A DNA stretch of 64,000 nucleotides, taken from assembly GCF_016482685.1 (NCBI RefSeq), contig NZ_JACYHF010000018.1:79527-143526 (forward strand), read 5' to 3'. The notes beneath the pieces were generated by a model that had not been told where the DNA came from, did no database searches, and saw only the letters and a program-made list of their open reading frames with translations. The stretch is from Streptomyces sp. DSM 110735 (GTDB lineage Bacteria > Actinomycetota > Actinomycetes > Streptomycetales > Streptomycetaceae). The translations under genes and the position numbers were made by a program. Positions 8,604 through 16,643 of the stretch are shown here, one piece after another; position 1 is the stretch's first letter, and the number at the start of each line of letters is the position of its first letter.

Positions 8604-9878
8604 ATGTCACAGATGCCCCAGCAGGCCGCACTGCCGAAGTGCCCGAGCTGCGCGGAGCCGCTCGAGCCCGGCGACCTCTTCTGCGGTGCCTGCGGATACG
8701 ACCTCTCCCAGGTGCCCGCGCCGCCCCGGGACCAGCCGACGCTCGCCATGACGGGCGCCGCCGACGTGGACTGGCCCGCCCCCGAGCCGCCGGGTCCGGA
8801 CAGCGCCGAACCGAGGACGCACCGCGCCACCGACGTGCCCGGCACCGACTCCGGGGGCGCGCCGCTGCCCGGTCCGGAGGCTGCCTCCGCGGGCGTGCGC
8901 CTCGACCGTCCCAGCGAGCCGGACGAGTACGCGCTGCAGGCACCGGACCCGCGCGCCGAGCCCGCCCCGGTCTGCGTGGCCTGCCGCGCGGGCCGGGTCG
9001 ACGGCGACGGCTACTGCGAGAACTGCGGTCACGCCCAGCCCCGCGAACGCGACCACATGGAACGGGAGTCGGGTCCGCTGGCCGCCGTCAGCGACCGGGG
9101 TCTGCGCCACCACCGCAACGAGGACGCCTTCGCCGTCGCGCACACCGCGCTGCCCGACGGCGCGCCCGCCTCCGTCGCCGTCGTCTGCGACGGCGTCTCC
9201 TCCGCGACCCGCCCGGACGAGGCGTCCATGGCCGCCTCGCGCGCGGCCGGCGACAGCCTGCTGGCCGCCCTGCCGCGCGGCACACATCCGCAAGCGGCCA
9301 TGCACGAGGCGATCGTCACCGCCGCACAGGCGGTCGACGCGCTCGCCGGGGAGCCGGACGAGGCGCGCGAACACGCCCCGCACCAGAACGCCCCCGCCTG
9401 CACCATCGTCGCCTCCGTCGTCACCTCCGGACTCCTGGTCGTCGGCTGGGTCGGCGACAGCCGCGCCTACTGGGTGCCCGACGACCGCACCGCCGCCCCG
9501 GCCCGCCTGACCGAGGACGACTCCTGGGCGGCGCAGATGGTCGCCGCCGGGCTGATGAACGAGGCGGAGGCGTACGCCGACGAGCGCGCCCACGCGATCA
9601 CCGGCTGGCTCGGCGCGGACGCCTACGAACTGGAGCCGCACACCGCGTCGTTCAAGCCCGACCGGGCGGGAGTGGTGATCGTCTGCACCGACGGTCTGTG
9701 GAACTACGCCGAGGCGGCGGAGGAACTGGCCCGCATCGTGCCCGAGGACGCGGCGGAGCGTCCGCTGCACGCCGCGCAGGTGCTCGTCGGCCACGCGCTG
9801 GACGGCGGGGGCCACGACAACGTAACAGTGGCCGTCGTGCCGTTCCCCGCGCCCGCTCCGGGGGCAGGATCGGCCTGA
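8604..9878 (+). CDS. PP2C-family Ser/Thr phosphatase with two N-terminal zinc ribbons
   Basis: 424 residues, starting 4 bases after the pknG stop. Zinc ribbon 1 has C13, C16, C27 and C30. Zinc ribbon 2 has C125, C128, C139 and C142 after an acidic/Pro linker. The PP2C domain occupies residues ~158-418, with RNEDAFAVA and VVCDGVSSATRP supplying metal-binding acidic residues, GWVGDSRAYWV, VIVCTDGLWNY and GGHDNVTVAVV. It lacks a membrane anchor, unlike PstP/PrpC-type housekeeping phosphatases, so it should be cytosolic. Its location directly after the kinase suggests it reverses PknG phosphorylation. A GC-rich hairpin near 9968-9995 separates it from the VWA gene and may attenuate read-through. 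Confidence 0.9.
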   Translation: MSQMPQQAALPKCPSCAEPLEPGDLFCGACGYDLSQVPAPPRDQPTLAMTGAADVDWPAPEPPGPDSAEPRTHRATDVPGTDSGGAPLPGPEAASAGVRLDRPSEPDEYALQAPDPRAEPAPVCVACRAGRVDGDGYCENCGHAQPRERDHMERESGPLAAVSDRGLRHHRNEDAFAVAHTALPDGAPASVAVVCDGVSSATRPDEASMAASRAAGDSLLAALPRGTHPQAAMHEAIVTAAQAVDALAGEPDEAREHAPHQNAPACTIVASVVTSGLLVVGWVGDSRAYWVPDDRTAAPARLTEDDSWAAQMVAAGLMNEAEAYADERAHAITGWLGADAYELEPHTASFKPDRAGVVIVCTDGLWNYAEAAEELARIVPEDAAERPLHAAQVLVGHALDGGGHDNVTVAVVPFPAPAPGAGSA

Positions 9879-10018
9879 GGCCGTTCGCGCGCGGGGACCA
9901 CCGCGCGCCGTGGGGCGGCCACGTACGGGGAAGCAGCCGCGGGACCGGAGGGGACCGGAACCGCGGCTCACGCACCGCCCCGCCCCGGCGGGGTGCTTCT
10001 TGGGGGATGTGAAGCAGC

Positions 10019-11341
10019 ATGGCCAATTTCGCGAAACCGGCGGGTCCGCGGTTCTCGGTGGAGGTCTACCAGAACGAGTACCTGCCGGAGGACGGCCGCG
10101 AGGTCCACGCCGTGGTCACGGTGACGGCGACGGGCGGCTCCGCCGCGCTCCGGTCGGCGGGCGCGGGTCCGTCGGCCGCCGTCGCGCTCATGGTGGACTG
10201 CTCCGGCTCGATGGACTACCCGCCGGTCAAGATGCGCAACGCCCGCGACGCCACCGCCGCCGCCCTGGACGCCCTGCGCGACGGCACCCGTTTCGCGGTG
10301 ATCGACGGCACGCACGTCGCCCGCGAGGTCTACCCCGGCGGCGGACGCCTCGCGGTGGCCGACGCCACCACCCGTGAGCAGGCCAAGCGCGCGCTGCGCC
10401 GTCTCTCGGCGGGCGGCGGCACCGCCATCGGCACCTGGCTGCGCCTGGCCGACCGGCTGCTCGCCTCGGCGGACGTGGAGATCCGGCACGGCATCCTGCT
10501 CACCGACGGGCGCAACGAGCACGAGTCGCCCGAGGAGCTGCGCGCCACCCTGGAGGCGTGCGCCGGACGGTTCACCTGTGACGCCCGCGGGGTGGGCACC
10601 GACTGGGAAGTGAAAGAAGTCACAGCCATCGCCTCGGCGCTGCTCGGCACCGCCGACATCGTGGCCGACCCCGCCCGTCTGACCGACGACTTCACGGCGA
10701 TGATGGAGACGGCGATGGGCAAGGAGGTCGCCGACGTCGCCCTGCGGGTGTGGACCCCGGCGGGCGCCGTCGTCTCGTACCTCAAGCAAGTGGCGCCCTC
10801 GGTCGAGGAATTGACCGACCGGCGCACCGAGGCGGGCCCGCGCGCCGGGGACTACCCGACCGGCTCCTGGGGCGACGAGTCCCGCGACTACCACCTGTGC
10901 GTGACGGTCCCGGCGGCCGGACTCGGTCAGGAGATGCTGGCCGCGCGGGTCTCTTTGGTGGTCCCGCGACCAGGAGGAACAGCGCGGAACCTGGACGCCC
11001 AGGGGCTCGTACGGGCCGTGTGGACCGACGACTTGACCGCCTCGACCGCCATCAACCCCCAAGTCGCCCACTACACGGGTCAGGCCGAACTGGCGCAGGT
11101 CATCCAGCAGGGCATAGACCTCCGCAAAGCGGGCGATATGGACGGAGCAACGGCCAAACTGGGACGCGCGGTTCAGCTCGCGAGGGTGTCGGGGAACGCG
11201 GATACTGCGAAACTGCTTGCGAAGGTGGTGGACGTGGTGGACGCCTCGACAGGTACTGTGCGGTTGAAAGCGAAGGTCACCGAGGCCGACGAGATGACGC
11301 TCGAAACCCGGTCCACCAAGACCGTCCGCGTGAAGAAGTGA
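10019..11341 (+). CDS. von Willebrand factor type A domain protein
   Basis: 440 residues, no signal peptide. The VWA domain has an intact MIDAS DxSxS motif (D60, S62, S64 in VDCSGSM), followed by GTAIGTWL and ILLTDGRNEH. The C-terminal half has a beta-rich region and a helical tail (AELAQVIQQGIDL, ATAKLGRAVQLARVS). VWA proteins of this kind act as metal-dependent protein-interaction modules. Genes of this type commonly neighbour PP2C phosphatases and FHA proteins. Here it sits between exactly those two and is probably a partner in the phosphorylation module. Direct target unknown. Confidence 0.88.
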   Translation: MANFAKPAGPRFSVEVYQNEYLPEDGREVHAVVTVTATGGSAALRSAGAGPSAAVALMVDCSGSMDYPPVKMRNARDATAAALDALRDGTRFAVIDGTHVAREVYPGGGRLAVADATTREQAKRALRRLSAGGGTAIGTWLRLADRLLASADVEIRHGILLTDGRNEHESPEELRATLEACAGRFTCDARGVGTDWEVKEVTAIASALLGTADIVADPARLTDDFTAMMETAMGKEVADVALRVWTPAGAVVSYLKQVAPSVEELTDRRTEAGPRAGDYPTGSWGDESRDYHLCVTVPAAGLGQEMLAARVSLVVPRPGGTARNLDAQGLVRAVWTDDLTASTAINPQVAHYTGQAELAQVIQQGIDLRKAGDMDGATAKLGRAVQLARVSGNADTAKLLAKVVDVVDASTGTVRLKAKVTEADEMTLETRSTKTVRVKK

Positions 11342-11383
11342 CCCTGCAGAAACAAGTGCCTCAGGAGAAGGGGTAGCACCGAC

Positions 11384-12829
11384 ATGCCGACCTGCCCGAA
11401 CGGACACCAGTCGGGTGCCGACGACTGGTGCGAGGTGTGCGGTCACCGCATGGCCGGTGCCGTACCCCCGCCCCCGCCGCCCTCCGGCGGCTATGGCTTC
11501 CCGCCGCCGCGCGCCGAGGGACGCCCCGCGTCGTCCCCGAACCCGGAGCTGTGCCCGCAGTGCCGTACGCCCCGCGAGGGCGGCGCGCCCTTCTGCGAGG
11601 AGTGCCGGTGGAACTTCCTCACCAACACGGCGACCTCGTACACGCCCGCGTCCCCGCCCGGCGGCGGCAGCCGGCAGCCCCGCTTCCAGCCGCCGAGCGC
11701 CTCCTACGGCGGCGGTGACGGCTACGAGTACCAGGGCTCCCGCCCCTCCCAGGTCAACCGCCCGGCGGAACCGATACCCCCCTTCGACAACGAGCCCTCG
11801 GGCCCGACCCCGTTCGGCGCGGCGCGCGGCGGTGCGCCGACTCCGCCGCAGACGTCGGGGGGTCCGTCGGCGTTCGGCGCCCGCCCCGGCGGCCAGCAGC
11901 AGGGGTTCGGCGGCGGCCAGGGCGGTCCCGGCGGCGGTCCCTCGGGCGGCCAGCAGCGCCCGTCGATGTTCGAACGGGAGCGCCCGGGCCAGGGTGGCGG
12001 CCAGGGCGGCCCTCCGCCGTTCGGCGGCGCCCGCGACCAGTCGGGCCCCGGCGGTCAGGGTGGCCAAGGCGGTCAGGGCGGCGGTCAGTCACCGTTCGGT
12101 CGCGCCCCCTCGGGTCCCGGCGGCCAGGGTGGCCAGGGTGGTCCAGGCGCCTTCGACCGCAACCCCTCCGGCACACAGGGCGGCGGAGCCCAGCCCCCCT
12201 ACGGCGGTCCTTCCAGCCAGGCACCCTCCGCGTTCGGCGGCGCCCCCTCCCGGCAGACCCCGGGCTACCCGCCGCAGGAGACCGGCCACCCGAACAACGG
12301 CGGCCCGTCCTTCGGCGGCGGCGCCGACGACTGGGTCATCTCCCCGCCGTCGTCCCCGTCGCAGAACGGCCCGTCGGGCGGCTACGGCTACCCGCAGCCG
12401 CCGTCGGGCTACCAGCAGGGCCCGGCCACGTGGACGGCGACCATCGGCCCGGACCGCGAGTACTTCATGGCGATGATGCAGCGCTCCGGCCCGGAGGCGG
12501 CGGGTCTCAACCTCCCCGCCTACTCCCCCGAGCAGCAGCGCCCCCTCACCGGCAACCAGCTCACCATCGGCCGCCGCCGCCACTCCACCGGCGACACCCC
12601 CGACATCGACCTCTCCGTCCCCCCGGAAGACCCCGGCGTCTCCCACCAGCACGCCGTCCTCGTCCAGCAGCCCGACGGCACCTGGGCGGTAGTCGACCAG
12701 AACTCCACCAACGGCACGACGGTCAACGGCGGCGACGAACCCATCCAGCCCTTCGTCCCGGTCCCCCTCCAGGACGGCGACCGGGTCCACGTGGGCGCGT
12801 GGACGACGATCACGATCCGCCGGGACTGA
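11384..12829 (+). CDS. FHA-domain phosphothreonine reader with zinc ribbons and a Gly/Gln/Pro-rich linker
   Basis: 481 residues. The start ATG follows AGGAGAAGGGG. Zinc ribbons: C4, C16, C19 (plus H8), then C57, C60, C71, C74. Residues ~85-385 are a low-complexity linker of Gly, Gln, Pro and Ser, with repeated GGQGG units encoded by short direct repeats. The FHA domain fills the last ~90 residues: LTIGRRRHS, VSHQHAVLV (the phosphopeptide-binding Ser-x-x-His) and NSTNGTTVNG. GarA, the FHA substrate of mycobacterial PknG, is a short protein with an N-terminal phosphosite. This is a longer relative in domain content, not an obvious orthologue. Likely the output of the cluster. Confidence 0.9.
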   Translation: MPTCPNGHQSGADDWCEVCGHRMAGAVPPPPPPSGGYGFPPPRAEGRPASSPNPELCPQCRTPREGGAPFCEECRWNFLTNTATSYTPASPPGGGSRQPRFQPPSASYGGGDGYEYQGSRPSQVNRPAEPIPPFDNEPSGPTPFGAARGGAPTPPQTSGGPSAFGARPGGQQQGFGGGQGGPGGGPSGGQQRPSMFERERPGQGGGQGGPPPFGGARDQSGPGGQGGQGGQGGGQSPFGRAPSGPGGQGGQGGPGAFDRNPSGTQGGGAQPPYGGPSSQAPSAFGGAPSRQTPGYPPQETGHPNNGGPSFGGGADDWVISPPSSPSQNGPSGGYGYPQPPSGYQQGPATWTATIGPDREYFMAMMQRSGPEAAGLNLPAYSPEQQRPLTGNQLTIGRRRHSTGDTPDIDLSVPPEDPGVSHQHAVLVQQPDGTWAVVDQNSTNGTTVNGGDEPIQPFVPVPLQDGDRVHVGAWTTITIRRD

Positions 12830-12880
12830 GGCGGGGCGCGGCTGAAGGTCGTCCCGTAAGTGATCTTCGATCGGTGTCGG

Positions 12881-12950
12881 CCGCCTCGTGCGAGGCGGCG
12901 ATCGCCTGATGCCCGATCGTGATCCACGGGTGTACAACCCCGCGTGGATC
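12881..12950. promoter_or_regulatory. Two perfect inverted repeats between the FHA gene and the secreted-protein gene
   Basis: CCGCCTCG (12881-12888) pairs with CGAGGCGG (12891-12898). GATCCACG (12921-12928) pairs with CGTGGATC (12943-12950) across a 14-base spacer. The first is a tight hairpin that could end transcription of the FHA gene. The second has the wider arm spacing of a protein-binding site. Both are sequence observations; the binding factor is unknown. Confidence 0.4.
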
Positions 12951-12960
12951 CCGGCTGTCT

Positions 12961-12995
12961 GAAAGGCGCCGGAAGACGAGTCTCCGGCGCCTTTC
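12961..12995 (+). terminator. Strong hairpin, probable terminator or leader structure before the 13017 gene
   Basis: A 13-base perfect stem, GAAAGGCGCCGGA / TCCGGCGCCTTTC, with a 9-base loop. It ends 21 bases before the GTG of the next gene. That is close enough either to be the terminator of the upstream operon or to lie in the 5' leader of the secreted-protein gene. No long T-run follows, as usual in Streptomyces. Confidence 0.55.
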
Positions 12996-13016
12996 GGTGC
13001 AGAGATCGGGGATCAG

Positions 13017-13781
13017 GTGGGGAAGAAGATCTGGAGAGCTGCCGTGGCCGGTGGCGCGGCGGCGGTGTTCACGGGCATGGCCGCGGTGCCGGCCGGAGCG
13101 GCCGAGGGCGGGGTCTCGTTCACCCGTGTCCAGGTGAACGGCGGCAAGCCCATCGTGATCGGGGTGTCGGACGAGGTCGCGGCGCCCGCCTCCTTCCGGA
13201 TGGCGACCACCCACGAGTGGAAGTATCCGGCGGTGTTCCTTTACCGCGGCAATGCGGGTGACCGGCTGTGGCACGCCATCGAGACGAGCGACTGCGTCAA
13301 GGTGAGCGCCGGTGTGTGCGACTTCAGCGAGACGATGTACTTCGACCCGAGCGTGTGGGACATGCGCAACAGCGAGGCCGGAGCCTGGAAGGTCGCGGCC
13401 GAGGTGTCCTTCAAGGGCGGCGGCGGTGACACCGACGACGAGGGCCTCACTGTCCACGTCAAGCGCAACTCCCGCCTGACGGTGAACGCCTCGCCCGAGC
13501 CGGTGACCAAGGGCAGGACCATCACCGTGACCGGAAAGGTCACGCGGGCCAACTGGGAGACCAGGAAGTACGCCTCCTACGGAGACCGCCTGGTGAGCCT
13601 GCAGTTCAAGCCCACCGGAGCCACCTCCTACACCACGGTGAAGAAGGTGTACGCGAACGGCTCGGGTGATCTCAGAACGACCGTGAAGGCATCCCGGACC
13701 GGCACCTGGCGCTGGGCGTACTACGGCAACACCACCACCGGCCCGTCGACTTCGACCGGCGACAACCTCGTAGTGAAGTAA
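13017..13781 (+). CDS. Secreted beta-rich protein, function unknown
   Basis: 254 residues, GTG start. The N-terminus KKIWRAAVAGGAAAVFTGMAAVPAGAA is a classical Sec signal peptide with an AxA cleavage site near residue 27. The mature part has two cysteines (SDCVKVSAGVCDF) that could form a disulfide, and a C-terminal Ig-like region (SRLTVNASPEPVTKGRTITVTG, then the WRWAYYGNTTTGPS end) seen in many Streptomyces exported proteins. No catalytic motif is visible. No strong ribosome binding site precedes the GTG, so the exact start is uncertain, but the signal peptide fits it well. Confidence 0.75.
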   Translation: MGKKIWRAAVAGGAAAVFTGMAAVPAGAAEGGVSFTRVQVNGGKPIVIGVSDEVAAPASFRMATTHEWKYPAVFLYRGNAGDRLWHAIETSDCVKVSAGVCDFSETMYFDPSVWDMRNSEAGAWKVAAEVSFKGGGGDTDDEGLTVHVKRNSRLTVNASPEPVTKGRTITVTGKVTRANWETRKYASYGDRLVSLQFKPTGATSYTTVKKVYANGSGDLRTTVKASRTGTWRWAYYGNTTTGPSTSTGDNLVVK

Positions 13782-13810
13782 GTTCCCCGGACTGCCTCTC
13801 GACCTAAGGG

Positions 13811-13874
13811 GTCACGCTGAGCGTGACGCTCACTCGGCTCCACAGGTGACACCTCCTGAGCTTCGGCTCAGGAG
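13811..13874 (+). terminator. Hairpins after the secreted-protein gene
   Basis: GTCACGC-TGA-GCGTGAC (13811-13827) is followed by CTCCTGAGC-TTCG-GCTCAGGAG (13853-13874), a 9-base stem closed by a stable UUCG tetraloop. Together they lie 30-93 bases after the stop codon and are the likely transcription end. Confidence 0.6.
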
Positions 13875-13955
13875 CACGCGCTGTTGACCGTCGTCAGCGG
13901 GGCCCGTGACCGACCGAGTGCGGATTGCCGAGCTACCCCCGGTGCGCGGCGGCAC

Positions 13956-14634
13956 ATGGGGCGTCATTTCGGCACGGGCCAGCCCAACGAAGCCACCAAG
14001 CGCCTGGTCCAGCGCTGGGAGAGCGGCGAGACCGCCGTGCCCCGACCGGTGTACGCCCGCGCGCTGGAGAGCGTGACGGGTCTGCCGATCGAGTCGCTGG
14101 GGTTCGCGGTCCCGGTGCCGCAGTTGCGCGTGACCGGCGACGGACACGGCGGCCACGACGTTACAGGACAGCCCCGTCGGCGTCCCGGCGACGACCGCGA
14201 CCCAGACCGCCCCGAGAGGCAACTACTCGGGAATCTGGCTGAGCACGTACGAATACTTCAGCTCCGGGCGCGACAACTCGTTCACCGGCAAGCACTACGT
14301 CGTCCTGCTCCAGCACGGCAACCGCCTCACCGGCCGCAGCCTCCCCCAGGGCTCACTGAACCCCGACTCGCCTCTCACCCTGGACCTCCAGGTCGAGGGC
14401 AACATCGTCACCGGCACCTGGAACGAGAAGACGGCCAGCGAGGGCTACTACCGCGGCGCACGCTACTTCGGCGCCGTACAGATGCTGGTCGAGCCGACCG
14501 GCCGCCGCATGGCCGGCAAGTGGGTCGGCTTCGGCAAGGAGTTCGACGTGAACACGGGCCCGTGGGAGCTGCGCTTCATGGACGCCGACACCAGCAAGGC
14601 GACCATCGCCCGCTACAACCGGACCCCCGAATGA
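13956..14634 (+). pseudogene. XRE-family helix-turn-helix regulator, truncated and frameshifted
   Basis: The first half, in frame with ATG 13956, encodes an HTH segment (ATKRLVQRWESGETAVPRP, ARALESVTGLPIESLGF). From about 14134 the homology continues in the +1 frame to a TGA at 14632-14634, with GNYSGIWLSTYEYFSSG, TGKHYVVLLQHGNRL, GYYRGARYFGAVQ and GKWVGFGKEFDVNTGPWELRF. That is the C-terminal sensor region typical of Streptomyces XRE regulators. The first HTH helices expected before the ATG are also missing. So the gene appears both 5'-truncated and frameshifted around 14134-14175. A sequencing error could explain the shift but not the lost 5' end. Confidence 0.75.
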
Positions 14635-14642
14635 GCCGCACC

Positions 14643-14688
14643 GAACGTGAGTGAGCCCCCGTCGACCGGCGGGGGCTCACTCACGTTC
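14643..14688. terminator. Bidirectional terminator, 19-bp perfect inverted repeat
   Basis: Arms at 14643-14661 (GAACGTGAGTGAGCCCCCG) and 14670-14688 are exact reverse complements with an 8-base loop. It sits between the convergent ends of the broken regulator (+) and the SDR gene (-), as expected for a shared terminator. Confidence 0.85.
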
Positions 14689-14702
14689 ACCTGCCCATGC
14701 GG

Positions 14703-15545
14703 CTACCGCTCGGAAGGAAAGTCCGCACCCCGAGAAGCGCCCTCGTACGCGCGCAACTCCCCGATCATCCCCTCCAGTTGCTCACGGACCGCGTCGTACC
14801 CCGCCGCCCCCAGCACGATGCGCCGCGGAGGCTTCTCCTGGTCCATCGCGTCCAGTACGGCTCGCACCCCGCGCCGCGGATCTCCCGGCTGGTGCCCGTC
14901 CTGGTCGATCATCGCCGTGCGGACCGACTCGACGAACGGCAGATACGCGGAGACCGACTCGGACACCGACTCGTCGGAGAAGGAGGCGTACGCGTGGGTC
15001 CGGAAGGCGCCGGGTTCGACGGCGAGGACGTGGATGCCGAACGGCGCCACCTCCTCGCGCAGCGCCTCCGTCAGACCCTCGACGGCGAACTTCGCGGCGC
15101 TGTAGTAGCCGAATCCGGGCACGCCCCGCAGTCCGGCGACGGAGGACATGTTGACGATCCAGCCGCTGCGACGCGCCCGCATACCCGGAAGGGCGGCGCG
15201 CAGAAGCTCCGTGACGGAGAAGAAGTTCAGCTCGAAGGAGCGCCGGACGTCGGACTCGGGCGTGCCTTCGACGGAGCCGTACCAGCCGCGTCCCGCGTTG
15301 TTGACCAGGACGTCGATGCCGCCGAAGTGATCCTCCGCCGTGCGGACGGCGTCGCGGATCTGCTCGGTGTCGGTGACGTCCAGGGGGAGGACGAGCGCCC
15401 GGTCGCCGTGGCGGGCGGCCCAGTCGGTCAGGAGTTTCGGGCGGCGGGCGGTGAGGACGACGTTGTCGCCGCGTTCGAGGGCGGCGTCGGCGTAGGCGAT
15501 GCCGAAGCCGCCGGGGGAGCCGCCGGTGATGAACCAGGTAGTCAT
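14703..15545 (-). CDS. SDR-family oxidoreductase
   Basis: 280 residues, NAD(P)H-dependent classical short-chain dehydrogenase. TGGSPGGFG is the cofactor-binding glycine motif, LDVTD and VNNAG are standard, and YYSAAK is the catalytic YxxxK with MSSVAG supplying the serine. Residue R in TARRP after strand 2 suggests NADPH preference. The gene ends at the 14643 terminator and lies 23 bases downstream of a SnoaL-like gene, so the pair is probably one operon transcribed away from the HxlR regulator. Substrate unknown. Confidence 0.9.
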   Translation of the reverse strand: MTTWFITGGSPGGFGIAYADAALERGDNVVLTARRPKLLTDWAARHGDRALVLPLDVTDTEQIRDAVRTAEDHFGGIDVLVNNAGRGWYGSVEGTPESDVRRSFELNFFSVTELLRAALPGMRARRSGWIVNMSSVAGLRGVPGFGYYSAAKFAVEGLTEALREEVAPFGIHVLAVEPGAFRTHAYASFSDESVSESVSAYLPFVESVRTAMIDQDGHQPGDPRRGVRAVLDAMDQEKPPRRIVLGAAGYDAVREQLEGMIGELRAYEGASRGADFPSER

Positions 15546-15568
15546 GCTTCCTCGAATCCGGGTCGTCG

Positions 15569-15922
15569 TCAGGGGGCGATGTCGAGCCGGCTGATCAGCC
15601 CGCCGTCGAGGGCGAAGCGGTAGCGCAGGTCGACGGTGCCGCCAGGGAAGTCGCCTTCGAGGTGCTGGACGACGGTGTAGCGGTCGGGTCCCTCACTCTC
15701 GGCGCCGACCAGGGTCGTGGTGTACGTGTACTCGGAGCCGGTCCGCTCCAGCCAGCGCGTGAGGGCGAGGGTTCCCTCGTAGGTCTGGCCGTCGTCGGTG
15801 ACGGTGGCGCCGGGGGCGAACGTGGCCAGGGTGGTGGGGACGTCGTGCGCGTCGTGCGCCCGGAGATAGCGCCGGACGACCTCCGGCAGCTCGACGGTGG
15901 CGGTGTCGGGGTTCTCGGTCAT
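15569..15922 (-). CDS. SnoaL-like (NTF2-superfamily) protein
   Basis: 117 residues from the ATG at 15922, which has GAGG about 8 bases upstream. A longer frame to 15955 adds an unlikely Cys/Pro stretch. The fold signature is the N-terminal helix YLRAHDAHDVPTTLATFAPGATVTDDG and the C-terminal sheet (YTVVQHLEGDFPGGTVDLRYRF) typical of SnoaL-like polyketide cyclase or limonene-epoxide-hydrolase relatives. Such small proteins often act with SDR enzymes in detoxification. No catalytic assignment can be made. Confidence 0.8.
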   Translation of the reverse strand: MTENPDTATVELPEVVRRYLRAHDAHDVPTTLATFAPGATVTDDGQTYEGTLALTRWLERTGSEYTYTTTLVGAESEGPDRYTVVQHLEGDFPGGTVDLRYRFALDGGLISRLDIAP

Positions 15923-15993
15923 GGGGGTGCCTCGCAGACAGGGACATGGCGACATGGCTCGGTGCCGGTGACCCGGTCACCACTGAACCACTC

Positions 15994-16032
15994 ACTGCTA
16001 AAATAGAAGCCAGTAACTTCGACTTTAGCAGT
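15994..16032. promoter_or_regulatory. Probable HxlR operator in the divergent promoter region
   Basis: ACTGCTAAA (15994-16002) and TTTAGCAGT (16024-16032) form a perfect 9-bp inverted repeat. A smaller GAAG/CTTC repeat is nested inside. The block is AT-rich relative to its surroundings and ends 17 bases before the regulator's ATG, between it and the divergent SnoaL/SDR pair. The layout suits autoregulation plus control of the enzymes. Confidence 0.6.
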
Positions 16033-16048
16033 AACCAGGGAGAGTGCC

Positions 16049-16576
16049 ATGCCGAACCGGATCAGGCTGGAGGACCGCGAGTGCCCGCTGTCGACCACGG
16101 TGCGGCACGTCGGCGAGTGGTGGACGCTGCTGATCCTGCACGACGCCTTCGACGGCTACACGCGCTTCGACCAGTTCCAGCAGAGCCTCGGCATCTCCAC
16201 CAGCATGCTCACCGCACGCCTGAAGACCCTGGTCGGTGACGGTCTGCTGGAGCGGCGCCCGTACCAGACGAACCCCGTCCGCCACGAGTACGTCCTCACC
16301 GACCTCGGTCGCTCCCTGCGCCCCGTGATCGTCGCCCTCGCCGCCTGGGGCAACCGCCACCTCGACCCCGAGGACCGCTCCATGATCCTGATCGACGCCG
16401 AGACCGGCGAGGAGTCCGACCCGGTCGTGGTCGACGCCCGCACCGGCAAGCGCCTCGACGACAGCGAGGCGTACGTCTTCAGCGCCGGTCCGGCGGCCAG
16501 CGACGCGATGCGCGCCCGCTACACCGAACTCGACCGGCGGCGGCGTACGCGCGCCACCGACCCGAACGCGTCGTAG
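16049..16576 (+). CDS. HxlR-family winged-helix transcriptional regulator
   Basis: 175 residues, ATG with CAGGGAGAG upstream. The family core is at residues ~12-105: CPLSTTVRHVGEWWTLLILHDAFDG, RFDQFQQSLGISTSMLTARLKTLVGDGLLERRPY and the wing HEYVLTDLGRSLRPVI. HxlR members sense redox or electrophile stress, often through the N-terminal cysteine present here (CPL). The C-terminal ~70 residues are polar and extended. Divergent from the SnoaL/SDR genes, which it probably represses. Confidence 0.9.
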   Translation: MPNRIRLEDRECPLSTTVRHVGEWWTLLILHDAFDGYTRFDQFQQSLGISTSMLTARLKTLVGDGLLERRPYQTNPVRHEYVLTDLGRSLRPVIVALAAWGNRHLDPEDRSMILIDAETGEESDPVVVDARTGKRLDDSEAYVFSAGPAASDAMRARYTELDRRRRTRATDPNAS

Positions 16577-16643
16577 CCGCACGGCACCGGGCAGGGGTCC
16601 TACGACCCGGGTCCTCGGTCACCCCGTCTGAGACCATGGACGG

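Noticed and set aside
9968..9995. Hairpin between the phosphatase and VWA genes as a definite terminator
   Set aside because: Imperfect stem, GC background makes such hairpins common; mentioned only as possible attenuation.
14697..15623. 308-codon + strand frame opposite the SDR gene
   Set aside because: Shadow of the SDR, which has all cofactor and catalytic motifs on the minus strand.
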